From NCBI RefSeq assembly GCF_000745975.1, contig NZ_JQKJ01000007.1, positions 62,001 to 126,000 on the forward strand: 64,000 nt of DNA, given 5' to 3'. The notes beneath the pieces were generated by a model. The model was not told the origin of the DNA and made no database searches. It worked only from the letters and a program-made list of their open reading frames with translations. A program made the translations under genes and the position numbers. Within the stretch, counting starts at the first letter, position 1. Each line of letters starts with the position of its first letter. The stretch comes from Desulfobacter vibrioformis DSM 8776 (lineage in GTDB: Bacteria; Desulfobacterota; Desulfobacteria; Desulfobacterales; Desulfobacteraceae). This document shows positions 1 to 7,814 of the stretch, piece after piece.

Positions 1-461
1 TCCCTGCCCCTGATCCGGGTGCCTGCCCAGTAGATGGAATGATCTGCCACGGACTCCCCGTCCACGGCAATCAGCTCATCCCCATCCCGGAGCCCGGCCC
101 CGGCAGCCGGGCTTTCCGGCCGGGGAAAACAGTAAAACCTGCCGGAACGTTCCATGATCTCCATGCCCACCCCGTGGAAAGAATACTGCTGGGCCGCTTT
201 CCACTGCCGGTACGCATGGGGCGGCAGATAATGGCCGTAGGGGTCGCTTTCGCGCATATAAGACATCAAGGCATTGGTAACGATATCACCGGTATCCGGG
301 GCAGCCAGGGCATTTTTCTTGATTTTGGCAACGGCCTCAAAAAAGGTGAGCATGGCCTGGTCATTGGTCCAGGACAGGGGGGGGGCCGCCCGGGTCACAC
401 CGGCAGGTCCCGCGATCACCACCAGAACCCAGGCAGCCAGCACAAAAAGATGCCTTGCCAT
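1..461 (-). CDS. S41-family (C-terminal-processing) peptidase, N-terminal part
   Basis: Only the first ~153 residues are in the window; the gene runs off the left edge. It opens with a signal peptide (MARHLFVLAAWVLVVIAG, then a small-residue cleavage region). Next comes the entry region typical of CtpA/Prc proteases (SDPYGHYLPPHAY) and the start of a PDZ domain (FHGVGMEI, then AGLRDGDELIAVDG). The family cleaves periplasmic or envelope proteins from their C-termini with a Ser-Lys dyad, which would lie beyond the edge. The ATG follows the upstream lipoprotein stop codon after one base, so the two are translationally coupled. It is the last visible gene of the Tag-like operon, where it could trim a lipoprotein or the VWA protein (inference). 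Confidence 0.75.
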   Translation of the reverse strand, partial: MARHLFVLAAWVLVVIAGPAGVTRAAPPLSWTNDQAMLTFFEAVAKIKKNALAAPDTGDIVTNALMSYMRESDPYGHYLPPHAYRQWKAAQQYSFHGVGMEIMERSGRFYCFPRPESPAAGAGLRDGDELIAVDGESVADHSIYWAGTRIRGR

Positions 462-462
462 G

Positions 463-963
463 TTACAAAGCACTCAGGGCCTCGGCCTCTTTTAAGAGTT
501 CATCCATTTTCTTCTGCAGGGCCGCAAGCTTTCCCGCTTTGGTTGAAAGGGATTCTCCGGAATTGTTCATCTGGATGGTGGCGCTCTTTATGGATGCGGC
601 TTCATCCTGGAGCCGTTTCAATTTTGCCTTCTGGCTGGTATTGATGGCCCTGGCTTTGGCCAGTTGGTCTTCCAGTTTGCTGGTTTGGGCATACAGGCTG
701 GCCATCCGGGCTTTCAGGTCCTGGTAAGCGACCTGTTTGTGCTGTTTGTCCGCGTCAAGGGCCGCGCCCTCCTGCCGGGCCATGGCATTGGCCTCTTCCG
801 TGTCGGCCAGGGTGGCTTCCCTGTCTGCTATGCGCTGCTGATAGGCTGTGGGGTTGTAGCTGAACAGCCCGCCCTTGCGGGGGTCGGTTTCCGTGGATGC
901 ACAGGCCCCAAGGCCCATTAACATAATCAGGCAAAGGCCTGCTGTGGTGATGCGTTTTATCAT
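463..963 (-). CDS. coiled-coil lipoprotein
   Basis: A 166-aa protein with a lipoprotein signal peptide: MIKRITTAGL, hydrophobic core, lipobox LGAC with Cys at about residue 21. The rest is highly charged, Ala/Lys/Gln-rich helix with heptad character from about residue 45 to the end, so an outer-membrane-anchored or periplasmic coiled coil is likely. The start was chosen at 963 because a perfect AGGAGG lies 4 nt upstream; a longer frame reaching 1050 would run through a hairpin and lacks a signal peptide at its start. No family recognised. It sits between the glycine-zipper lipoprotein and the S41 protease. By position it could play the role of the TagQ lipoprotein of T6SS signalling modules, but no similarity can be claimed by eye. 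Confidence 0.75.
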   Translation of the reverse strand: MIKRITTAGLCLIMLMGLGACASTETDPRKGGLFSYNPTAYQQRIADREATLADTEEANAMARQEGAALDADKQHKQVAYQDLKARMASLYAQTSKLEDQLAKARAINTSQKAKLKRLQDEAASIKSATIQMNNSGESLSTKAGKLAALQKKMDELLKEAEALSAL

Positions 964-972
964 GATTCCTCC

Positions 973-1079
973 TAATTCGTGTTTGAACGAAACGTCAGTC
1001 ATCTGCGGCATTGCATCTGCGGCATTGCATCTGGGCAACGTTCCGTCCAAACCCGGGGGGTGCGTTCAAGCACGAATTA
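973..1079 (-). repeat. long hairpin with tandem 14-mer in its loop, abutting a Shine-Dalgarno
   Basis: Arms at 973-989 and 1063-1079 are inverted repeats of 17 bases with one mismatch (a G-T wobble in RNA). One arm contains the TAA stop of the glycine-zipper gene; the other touches the AGGAGG of the next lipoprotein gene. The loop carries a tandem direct repeat (ATCTGCGGCATTGC at 1001-1014 and again at 1015-1028). In the mRNA this folds the intercistronic gap into one long stem-loop ending at the ribosome site. It could tune expression of the distal genes or protect RNA ends (inference). Confidence 0.7.
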
Positions 1080-1757
1080 AACTGACATGCGGCCGGACAG
1101 ACTTGCCAGATCCTCACTGTGCTGCTCCAGCTCCTTGATCAGCCCTTCAAGTCTGGCAATTTCAGTGTCCAGGGCCTGGGTCTCATCCTTGGAGTTCTTC
1201 TCCGTGACCTGGGCCACGGCCTGTTTCTGGGAATCCAGCTCAAACTTGGCCCGGGCAAGTGTTTTATCCGTGGCCTTGATGGCAGCGTCAATGGTCTTTT
1301 TTTCGGCCAGAAGCGTTTTTTTACTTGCCTGTCTGGCCGCATATTTCTTTTCAAGGGCCTGGGTTTCAGCATCCAGCCGGGCGATATCGGTACGCAGCTG
1401 GTTATTGTAGGCCAGGGTCTCCTGGTTCACCTGCCGGGCGCTGGCAATGCACTGGTCCAGCCAGTCTTCTTCGCTGGCATATTTGGCTTTCTGGGAGGCC
1501 ACGTGATCGCCGTAGGCATAGCCTGCGGCACCGCCGGCAGCCGCACCAATGGCTGCCCCGATCAAAGCACCCTTGGAATCGCCACCCAGAAGCGCGCCGG
1601 CCAGCCCGCCGATGAGTGCGCCGGCTCCGGCACCCACAGCCGTACCTTCATTTCGGGTTCTTTGGGCATCACTGGAACCTGTTGTGGCGCATCCGGCCAT
1701 GGACACGCACATGGCAAAAATCAGGATAATAGAAATACAACGTGACGTTCTGTACAT
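1077..1757 (-). CDS. glycine-zipper lipoprotein with coiled coil
   Basis: A 226-aa lipoprotein: signal peptide with lipobox MAGC (Cys about residue 23), then a glycine-zipper segment at about residues 40-83 with GxxxG-type spacing (GAGAGALIGGLAGALLGG). This is the pattern of the Rickettsia 17-kDa antigen / YMGG-type two-TM glycine zipper domains. From about residue 95 to 220 it is a long charged coiled coil. The start at 1757 has GGAG 8 nt upstream. Glycine zippers insert into or oligomerise in membranes, while the coiled coil would reach into the periplasm. In the context of a TagRST-like operon this is the best candidate for the outer-membrane anchor (TagQ role), by inference only. Confidence 0.8.
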   Translation of the reverse strand: MYRTSRCISIILIFAMCVSMAGCATTGSSDAQRTRNEGTAVGAGAGALIGGLAGALLGGDSKGALIGAAIGAAAGGAAGYAYGDHVASQKAKYASEEDWLDQCIASARQVNQETLAYNNQLRTDIARLDAETQALEKKYAARQASKKTLLAEKKTIDAAIKATDKTLARAKFELDSQKQAVAQVTEKNSKDETQALDTEIARLEGLIKELEQHSEDLASLSGRMSV

Positions 1758-1781
1758 AATGAAACTCCTTTACTATGCCCC

Positions 1782-3593
1782 TTATCTTTCCATGGGAATC
1801 ACAAGGGGGGTTGAATTATCAAAGCTGATGACAAGCTCAAATCTGTGTCTGCCTGCGGCAATGGTGTTATTGTCCTGCACATAAAGATCCAGACTGGCCG
1901 GACTGGCATCCACCGGCCAGTCCAGGGCCCCGGTTTCCGCCTGGTTTAAGGATTTGTTTTTCTTTGCCGCCACCAGCAGCCAGGCCGCATTGCCCGGATC
2001 GGTATCCCAGACCGGGGCTTTGGTGGCTGCATTTCTAAGGGCAAGCCCTGTGATGCGAAGGCCTTGGGCACCTTCAATCTTTAGTTTAAGCCAGGTATCC
2101 GGGGATCCATCGGCCCGCAGGGTCTCATTGCGGCCGGTAAAATCACTGAATCCCCGCAGTTTTTTTATGGTCAGCGCCCCTTTGGGGGAACCGCCATGGG
2201 CAGGGTCTGCCACCGGGGCCTGGGGTTCAGGGCGTTCCGGTTCCACAATAACGGGCGTTTCAGGTGCTTTGGGGGCTGCGGGCTCCTGGACATCCGGTGC
2301 TTCATACCGGGTCTGGTCACCTCCGTCCCCGGCAAAGGAAAAACTGCCGCATCCCAGTTCTCCGGTTTCCGGGAGTGTGGATTCAGGCGAAGCCGGAACC
2401 GAAGGCGCCGGCGCTGTTTCCCCGCCCATGGTGATGGAGCTGATGATCGCATCCAGGATTGGGGAAAACCGGTCATCTTGGACAGACGCGGCAATGCCCA
2501 TGGGTCTGCCGTCCGGCAGGTCACCCTCAAACAGAATCAGCCGGGCCTTGATCTTGCCATCCTTGACAAGTCCTCTGTATTCTTTGGCATCCACACCGCC
2601 AATCCGGATTTTTTTTTCAGTGACCCCGGTCATGCTTTTTAAAAGTTTTTCTCCGCCCGATTCCCGGATCACGGCAAAGTCAGCCAGATGATCTCCAATG
2701 CCAAAACGGCCCGAGTCTTTCCTGACCGTGCTTTCCCAGTTATCCGGTACCCGGACACTGACTGGCCCCAGGGAATATACCTTCCATTCAGGCCCCGGTG
2801 CCATGGATGCCGGGCAAATCAGGGGTTCATCATTTTCCCCCACTTCCATGCCGCACACCGGAAGCGCCAGCCAGGCCACCCGCCGCTTTGTCCAGCTCTT
2901 TTTGGTCCATTTGTCATTGATTTTGCCGTCATCAAGCAGCTCCTGCTTCACCAGGTACATCAGGCTCAGCTCCATCACCACCGGGGCGGTGAGGCGTATT
3001 TTGCCCTTTCGCTCCACCATGGAGGGCACCCAGCTGATCTCAAGACCCTCGTTGTCTTCTTTCAAGCTGATCTTAGCCTTGGTTTCATCAACATGGATAT
3101 CGCCTTCACTGTCCAGGATCCGCACTGACATGCGCTTTTGGGTCATGGTATATCGGATGTTGCCCGCCTTGCCGCCAAGCCCTGACAGCGGCATGGCGAT
3201 CTGGTCGGGTTCAGGACATTTAATTTTAAGTGTCACCGGGGTGCCGATGGTCTGGACCCCAAAGACGCGCATAAAAGGTGTCGTAAAATTTTTGGCGGAT
3301 TCGGAATCATAATTCACGGCCCCATTTATCCCGGAATCTTTGTACTTTTCCCAGAACCAGGATGACACCGGGTCATCCACGGGCAGGGGCCCCTTCAGCC
3401 CCTGGGTTTCCAGGGCCACGGGCAGTTTAAGTTCGAATTTTTCAGGCCCCAAATTTTTATTCAGGCTGTATTCAAAAAAAGTGATGGGCCCAAGACTTAA
3501 GGCATCCACGGGGGGAGCCTGGTCAACGGCCAGCACCGGACCATGCCACAGCAAAGCGATTCCGGCAATCAGCGGTATAATGACTTTTTTCAA
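1782..3593 (-). CDS. large secreted protein of unknown function
   Basis: A 603-aa exported protein not recognised as a family member. The start is taken as TTG at 3593, with AGGAGAG 4 nt upstream and an immediate signal peptide (KKVIIPLIAGIALLW, cleavage near AVDQAP). The in-frame ATG at 3701 would overlap the preceding gene and bury the signal peptide. The mature part has a beta-rich N-terminal half and a region at about 285-385 that begins like PsbP/DcrB-type domains (VSVRVPDNWES). A Pro/Glu-rich linker follows at about 390-470, then a beta-rich C-terminal domain. It sits directly after the FGE-like gene, so it is probably a periplasmic component specific to this version of the Tag-like module. 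Confidence 0.7.
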   Translation of the reverse strand: MKKVIIPLIAGIALLWHGPVLAVDQAPPVDALSLGPITFFEYSLNKNLGPEKFELKLPVALETQGLKGPLPVDDPVSSWFWEKYKDSGINGAVNYDSESAKNFTTPFMRVFGVQTIGTPVTLKIKCPEPDQIAMPLSGLGGKAGNIRYTMTQKRMSVRILDSEGDIHVDETKAKISLKEDNEGLEISWVPSMVERKGKIRLTAPVVMELSLMYLVKQELLDDGKINDKWTKKSWTKRRVAWLALPVCGMEVGENDEPLICPASMAPGPEWKVYSLGPVSVRVPDNWESTVRKDSGRFGIGDHLADFAVIRESGGEKLLKSMTGVTEKKIRIGGVDAKEYRGLVKDGKIKARLILFEGDLPDGRPMGIAASVQDDRFSPILDAIISSITMGGETAPAPSVPASPESTLPETGELGCGSFSFAGDGGDQTRYEAPDVQEPAAPKAPETPVIVEPERPEPQAPVADPAHGGSPKGALTIKKLRGFSDFTGRNETLRADGSPDTWLKLKIEGAQGLRITGLALRNAATKAPVWDTDPGNAAWLLVAAKKNKSLNQAETGALDWPVDASPASLDLYVQDNNTIAAGRHRFELVISFDNSTPLVIPMER

Positions 3594-3667
3594 GGAACTC
3601 TCCTGTGTTGATAAAAATTGACCTCTGTACAATATCTGCCGCACCCTTCTGCGGCCATCCCCCGGTG

Positions 3668-5266
3668 TTATATCCCCAGGGTGCTCAATTGTTTTTTCCA
3701 CTCATCCAGGGTGGTGCGCTTGGTTCTGGACAGCTCCGCCAAGTGGTTTGCCACCAGCTTTGCCGCCCGGATCTGCTCGGCTGCATCGTTTTCCAGTAAA
3801 AATTTCAGGTACCGCTCCCGGGCCGTGTGCCGGGATGCCAGGCTTAAGGTGTCCATCTGGCGCAAAGAGGCTGTGTAGTTCTCCATGGCCTGGCTGATGT
3901 TGGCCTCGATTTCAGCACACCTTATTTCAAGCTTTTCCACCATGGCGGTGCGGTTTCCGGCTTTTGCCGCGTCAATGAGCTTGTGTACCGTGGGCAGTTT
4001 TTGGCTTTCAAGGTGAATGAAGAATCCCCGCTCCGCCGCGATCTTGAACCAGGCATAGGCGGTTTCGGCATCGGCCTTGGCCTGGATGAACTGAATGTCT
4101 TCGATTACGCTTCGAAGGCGGTTCAGATCCTGTTTCATATCCTCTTTCATATCCGGGTGGCCGGCTGCTATTTTTTCCAGACGGTCCAGGTACTCCCCGG
4201 CCTGGTTTGTGCCGGCTTTGGTTTTCTGAATCGTCGGTGCAGTGCTCACGGCGGCCGGGGTATCGGCCCCGGCCCCTGCCCGGTAGGTGTCCCAGGCATC
4301 GGCATAGGATTTTGCGGCATTGCGGTCCACGAACACCACCGCAGCCAGTACAGGCCGAAATCCCATGGTGGCTTTCCGGTTGGGTTTGGGCACTTCACTG
4401 CCCCGGGCCATGTAAAAGGGTTCTTCGGTGCGCAGACTTGAGCGCAGAGTTTTCTCCGAGGAGAGGAAATGGCCGCCCCTGGCCACAAATCCGCCGGGAC
4501 GTCCCTGGTAGTATTCAATCATGTAAAGACCCTGGGTCATCTCGGTCACATTGCCCAGCATGTCATGCAGCCCGATGGGGTTGGGGGCCAGGAGACCTGC
4601 GGATTTCAGTTTGCCGTGGCTGGATTTGGGCCCCTCGAACCACTCGTATTTGTTTAACGTATCTGTGTAGGGCACCCGGCGGTCAAATACGTCGGCAGAA
4701 ACTGCGGCCCCGCCCCGGGCCGCAAACTCCCACTCCGCTTCCGTGGGCAGGCGCAAAAATCCCGGGCTTGATCCGGATCTGGGCAGCTTGTCCAGGGCAT
4801 TGGCAAAAAGCCATTGATTCAGCTTATTTAAAAAATCCTGGGCCTCAAACCAGGAGATGCCGGTCACAGGCTTTGCTCCGGCGTTGGGGTCCGGTGCGGG
4901 CAATGCCATAACCGCGGCCCACTGGGCCTGGGTGACCTCGTATTTGCCAAGGTAAAAGAGCCAGTCCCTGCCCGATTTAGTGTCACCGGTAAATGAGCCG
5001 CCCAGACTCACCTCGGTGGGATGCTCCTTGAACCCGCCGTCCGGATCCCCCATGCGAAAGCTTTTCTGGGCAAAAGGGGTATCCCCCTGCCCCATGAATA
5101 CGGGCCTGAAGGCCATGTTTCGCTGCCCTGGCAATGGCAGGATAAAATCGCCGTGCAAAGGACTGGGGTTGTCATTGACCCCCAGAGCGGCGGTTGTACA
5201 CACCATTGTGAAAACTATTGTGGAAACTATGGGAAAAATCAAAAATTTAAGCAGGTGTCTGTGCAT
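3668..5266 (-). CDS. TagR-like FGE/SUMF1-fold periplasmic protein
   Basis: 532 aa with an N-terminal signal sequence (hydrophobic 6-28). Residues about 45-310 are a formylglycine-generating-enzyme-fold domain: YEVTQAQW (109-116), LRLPTEAEWEFAARGG (171-186), GLHDMLGNVTEM (232-243), ARGGHF (262-267), MGFRPV (301-306). The C-terminal ~220 residues are charged helix. The catalytic cysteine pair of true FGEs is absent: only two Cys occur, one in the signal peptide and one in the C-terminal helix. It is therefore a binding or scaffold member, as reported for TagR of the Pseudomonas aeruginosa H1-T6SS. The neighbours, an FtsX-like ABC pair and a PpkA-like VWA protein, support the TagR reading. AGGA lies 4 nt before the ATG. 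Confidence 0.8.
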   Translation of the reverse strand: MHRHLLKFLIFPIVSTIVFTMVCTTAALGVNDNPSPLHGDFILPLPGQRNMAFRPVFMGQGDTPFAQKSFRMGDPDGGFKEHPTEVSLGGSFTGDTKSGRDWLFYLGKYEVTQAQWAAVMALPAPDPNAGAKPVTGISWFEAQDFLNKLNQWLFANALDKLPRSGSSPGFLRLPTEAEWEFAARGGAAVSADVFDRRVPYTDTLNKYEWFEGPKSSHGKLKSAGLLAPNPIGLHDMLGNVTEMTQGLYMIEYYQGRPGGFVARGGHFLSSEKTLRSSLRTEEPFYMARGSEVPKPNRKATMGFRPVLAAVVFVDRNAAKSYADAWDTYRAGAGADTPAAVSTAPTIQKTKAGTNQAGEYLDRLEKIAAGHPDMKEDMKQDLNRLRSVIEDIQFIQAKADAETAYAWFKIAAERGFFIHLESQKLPTVHKLIDAAKAGNRTAMVEKLEIRCAEIEANISQAMENYTASLRQMDTLSLASRHTARERYLKFLLENDAAEQIRAAKLVANHLAELSRTKRTTLDEWKKQLSTLGI

Positions 5267-5280
5267 TATTCCTTCTGTCC

Positions 5281-7077
5281 TTATTCATCTCTCAAGGCCT
5301 CGGCCGGGTCAATGGAGACCACCCGGAAGGCTGCCAGTGCCGCGGCGATTTGTCCCAGGATCACCACACCCCAGGCTGCAGCGGCCAGGTGGATGGAATA
5401 AAGGCGGCAGAAATGTTCCCCTGCCGAAAGCTGGGAGGAAAAAAGATGGTTGATGAGTCCGGCCATGACCAGGTAAAAGCCCAGTGCCAGGGCAAATCCC
5501 CCGCAGGAGAGAAACAGGGCCTGGTAAAGGGGGAAGCTTAACAGGCTGCCCCGGCCAAAGCCGATGAGCCCGAGCACCCCTAAATCCTTTCGTTTGCGCT
5601 CCACCGAGGCATAAAGGCTTGCGGCCAGGGCGCCGGCACCGCCCAGGATCCCGCCCAGGGCAATGAGCCAGAAAATCATGGAAAGATGTCTGTCCAGCTC
5701 CTTGAGATCCCGGATACGTTCGGCCTCTGTATGCACCGGAATACCCATCCCCTCCAGTTCCAGTTTCAGGTCCGGGACATGGTCCATGGTCCTTGCGTAC
5801 ATCCTGAATGCGGCATATCCCCGGCGGTGAAGAATGAACTGGTCTTTGTGGTCATCCCAGCGGATTTCCCGTTTCCGGGCCAGATTCAGGATACCAGCCA
5901 GATCCGGGGGAACCAGGGCCCAGGCACCTTGTGAAAACTGGTCTGTCCGGACCTGAACCGGAAATTCAAGGCCTTTTCCAGGCAGGCTCAGGACCGGCTG
6001 TCCGGACAGGTTCAAACCCTTTGGCAATATGATCTGCCTTGGATTCTTCCCCCCTGGACCCGAATCATTCCAGGCAAATTCCGGTGCCGGCGGGCTTGGA
6101 AAGGCCAGAATGGATATGTTCTGACTGGTCTCAAGTCTGGCATCAATGGGTGATACCCAGGGCAGGATCAAGGGGTTTTTCCCCCGGAGCCGGTTGGCCA
6201 TGGTTGTCAAAACCGAACCGGGCACGGCTGTTTTTGTGCTGAGCAGATAAATATAGGGCCTGAGGGTTAGGGGATAGCCCAGGCTTTCCATACGGCTGCC
6301 TTCCGGCAGTGCCGTGACATGGCTCAAGCCCGTGCCCGAAATCAGGCGGACCTTGAGCACCGGGTCCATGGGCTGGTCAAGGCCGAGCACCACGCCGTCA
6401 AAAACAGGCCCGGCCACGGGAAGCCGGCCGTTCCAGCCCAGTTCCGGCACGGCCTGCCCGTCCTTGAACGCCTCCACCGCTTCCAAAAGGGGCAGGGGAA
6501 AAAAGGCTGCCACCCGGGCCGTGGCCCGGGGATCTGCAATGCCGGACACGGTGACCGTGGTGGCGCCGCTTTCAAAACCGCTGCCTTTCAGGCGTTTCAC
6601 CAGAAGCGATAGGGTCTGGCCGGTTTGCACGTCCAGTTTGCGCGCCGCCTCCCAGGAGAGGACGCACTCTTTTTTTTCAGGCGGCCTGGCATGGTTTTCC
6701 AGCAGCAATGGGTCGCCTGGCGCCGAAGGCAGGGCCTCCAGCACCAGTTTATTTCCCTTTGAAATCAGCTCGACACTGGCGGAGATACTGCGGGTGGCCG
6801 GTACCAAAAAGTCAACTTTGGGGTTATTCTTTAACTGATCCAGCCATTGGGGGGTAAAGGAGCGGGAGACCATGGGGCGAATTTCACGGTTGCGGGGATC
6901 TTCAAGCAGCCTTCCCCGCAGGGTTTCCATGGTACCGTTTTTTAAGCCGAACAGCAGAAGCAAGGGCCCGATCACGGCCGCAACAGCCAGAAACAGGCAA
7001 AGGCTTAATACCCATTCATGCTTTAAATCTGCCCAGGCAAGACTTGGGACAAGGCCTGCGCCGCCGCCATGGGTCAT
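5281..7077 (-). CDS. TagS-like FtsX-family ABC permease
   Basis: 598 aa with MacB/LolC/FtsX topology: one TM near residues 23-44, a large periplasmic domain of about 400 residues, and three C-terminal TMs (about 468-490, 512-536, 560-585). It ends with the FtsX-like tail (SIDPAEALRDE). Such permeases use cytoplasmic ATP hydrolysis for periplasmic mechanical work or lipoprotein handling rather than substrate transport. The start codon overlaps the stop of the ATPase gene by 4 bases, so the pair is co-translated. With the adjacent FGE-like and VWA proteins this corresponds to TagS of T6SS threonine-phosphorylation modules. Without them it would be called a generic MacB/LolE-like permease. Confidence 0.85.
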   Translation of the reverse strand: MTHGGGAGLVPSLAWADLKHEWVLSLCLFLAVAAVIGPLLLLFGLKNGTMETLRGRLLEDPRNREIRPMVSRSFTPQWLDQLKNNPKVDFLVPATRSISASVELISKGNKLVLEALPSAPGDPLLLENHARPPEKKECVLSWEAARKLDVQTGQTLSLLVKRLKGSGFESGATTVTVSGIADPRATARVAAFFPLPLLEAVEAFKDGQAVPELGWNGRLPVAGPVFDGVVLGLDQPMDPVLKVRLISGTGLSHVTALPEGSRMESLGYPLTLRPYIYLLSTKTAVPGSVLTTMANRLRGKNPLILPWVSPIDARLETSQNISILAFPSPPAPEFAWNDSGPGGKNPRQIILPKGLNLSGQPVLSLPGKGLEFPVQVRTDQFSQGAWALVPPDLAGILNLARKREIRWDDHKDQFILHRRGYAAFRMYARTMDHVPDLKLELEGMGIPVHTEAERIRDLKELDRHLSMIFWLIALGGILGGAGALAASLYASVERKRKDLGVLGLIGFGRGSLLSFPLYQALFLSCGGFALALGFYLVMAGLINHLFSSQLSAGEHFCRLYSIHLAAAAWGVVILGQIAAALAAFRVVSIDPAEALRDE

Positions 7078-7811
7078 AACGCCTCCACTTCGTGCAGGGT
7101 GGAGAGGGTCACCCCGTGGGCCGCACGTTCCAGGCGGAAGCTGAAAATCCGGTCCACCCGGCCTCTGAGCAAGGAGCGGTCGTGGGTGACCATGATGGTG
7201 GTGGTGCCCAGGGTTTTACCCAAACACTGAAACTGGTCCCGGATCTCCATGGCCGTGAGTTCATCAACGGCCGCCGTGGGTTCATCGGCCAGCACCAGAC
7301 CGGGGCAATGGACCAGGGCCCTGGCAATGGCGGCCCGCTGGCGCTGTCCGCCCGAAAGAAACGCCGGGCGTTTGTCCAGCTGTTCGGCAATGCCCAGATT
7401 TGCGGCCAGTTCCCGGATCCGGCGGTTATCCTTTAAGCGGTTCAGTGCCAGGGGAAGGGCAATGTTCTGGCGCACCGTTAAAAAAGGAAGAAGTCCGCCG
7501 GTCTGGAGTACATATCCAATGTTCTGGCTGCGCACGGCAGCCCTGGCTGAGGTCCCCAGACAGGTGAGATCAAGGCAACGCCCATGATCCTGCAGCGTAA
7601 AGATATCAGCCCTGTCCGGTTGCATCACCAGCCCGAGAATGTCCAAAAGGGTGGATTTGCCACAGCCCGACGGACCCACCACAGCGGTGAATTCTCCCGG
7701 GGCCAGACACATGTCAGGCACCCGGAGTTCAAAGCGGATTCCGGCATGGGACCGGGCATGTACAAGGCCTTGGAGGCACAGCGCGGTTCCTGCCCTGGAC
7801 AGGGGTTTCAT
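7074..7811 (-). CDS. TagT-like ABC transporter ATP-binding protein
   Basis: 245 aa, a complete ABC ATPase of the LolD/MacB class. Walker A GPSGCGKST is at residues 46-54, a Q-loop at about 103, signature LSGGQRQR at 152-159, Walker B LVLADEPT at 172-179 and the switch His in VTHDRS. It begins 3 bases after the VWA gene stop and overlaps the permease start (ATGA). It should drive the FtsX-like permease encoded next. In P. aeruginosa the equivalent TagT binds and hydrolyses ATP with TagS, as part of the cascade that activates PpkA. No sign of degeneration. Confidence 0.9.
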   Translation of the reverse strand: MKPLSRAGTALCLQGLVHARSHAGIRFELRVPDMCLAPGEFTAVVGPSGCGKSTLLDILGLVMQPDRADIFTLQDHGRCLDLTCLGTSARAAVRSQNIGYVLQTGGLLPFLTVRQNIALPLALNRLKDNRRIRELAANLGIAEQLDKRPAFLSGGQRQRAAIARALVHCPGLVLADEPTAAVDELTAMEIRDQFQCLGKTLGTTTIMVTHDRSLLRGRVDRIFSFRLERAAHGVTLSTLHEVEAL

Positions 7812-7814
7812 GGA

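Noticed and set aside
39-644. Long plus-strand frame at the left edge
   Set aside because: It lies opposite the S41 peptidase and lipoprotein genes, which have signal peptides, RBS and coupling; the plus frame has none of these.
3668-5266. Sulfatase-modifying enzyme
   Set aside because: The catalytic cysteines are absent and no sulfatase gene is near.
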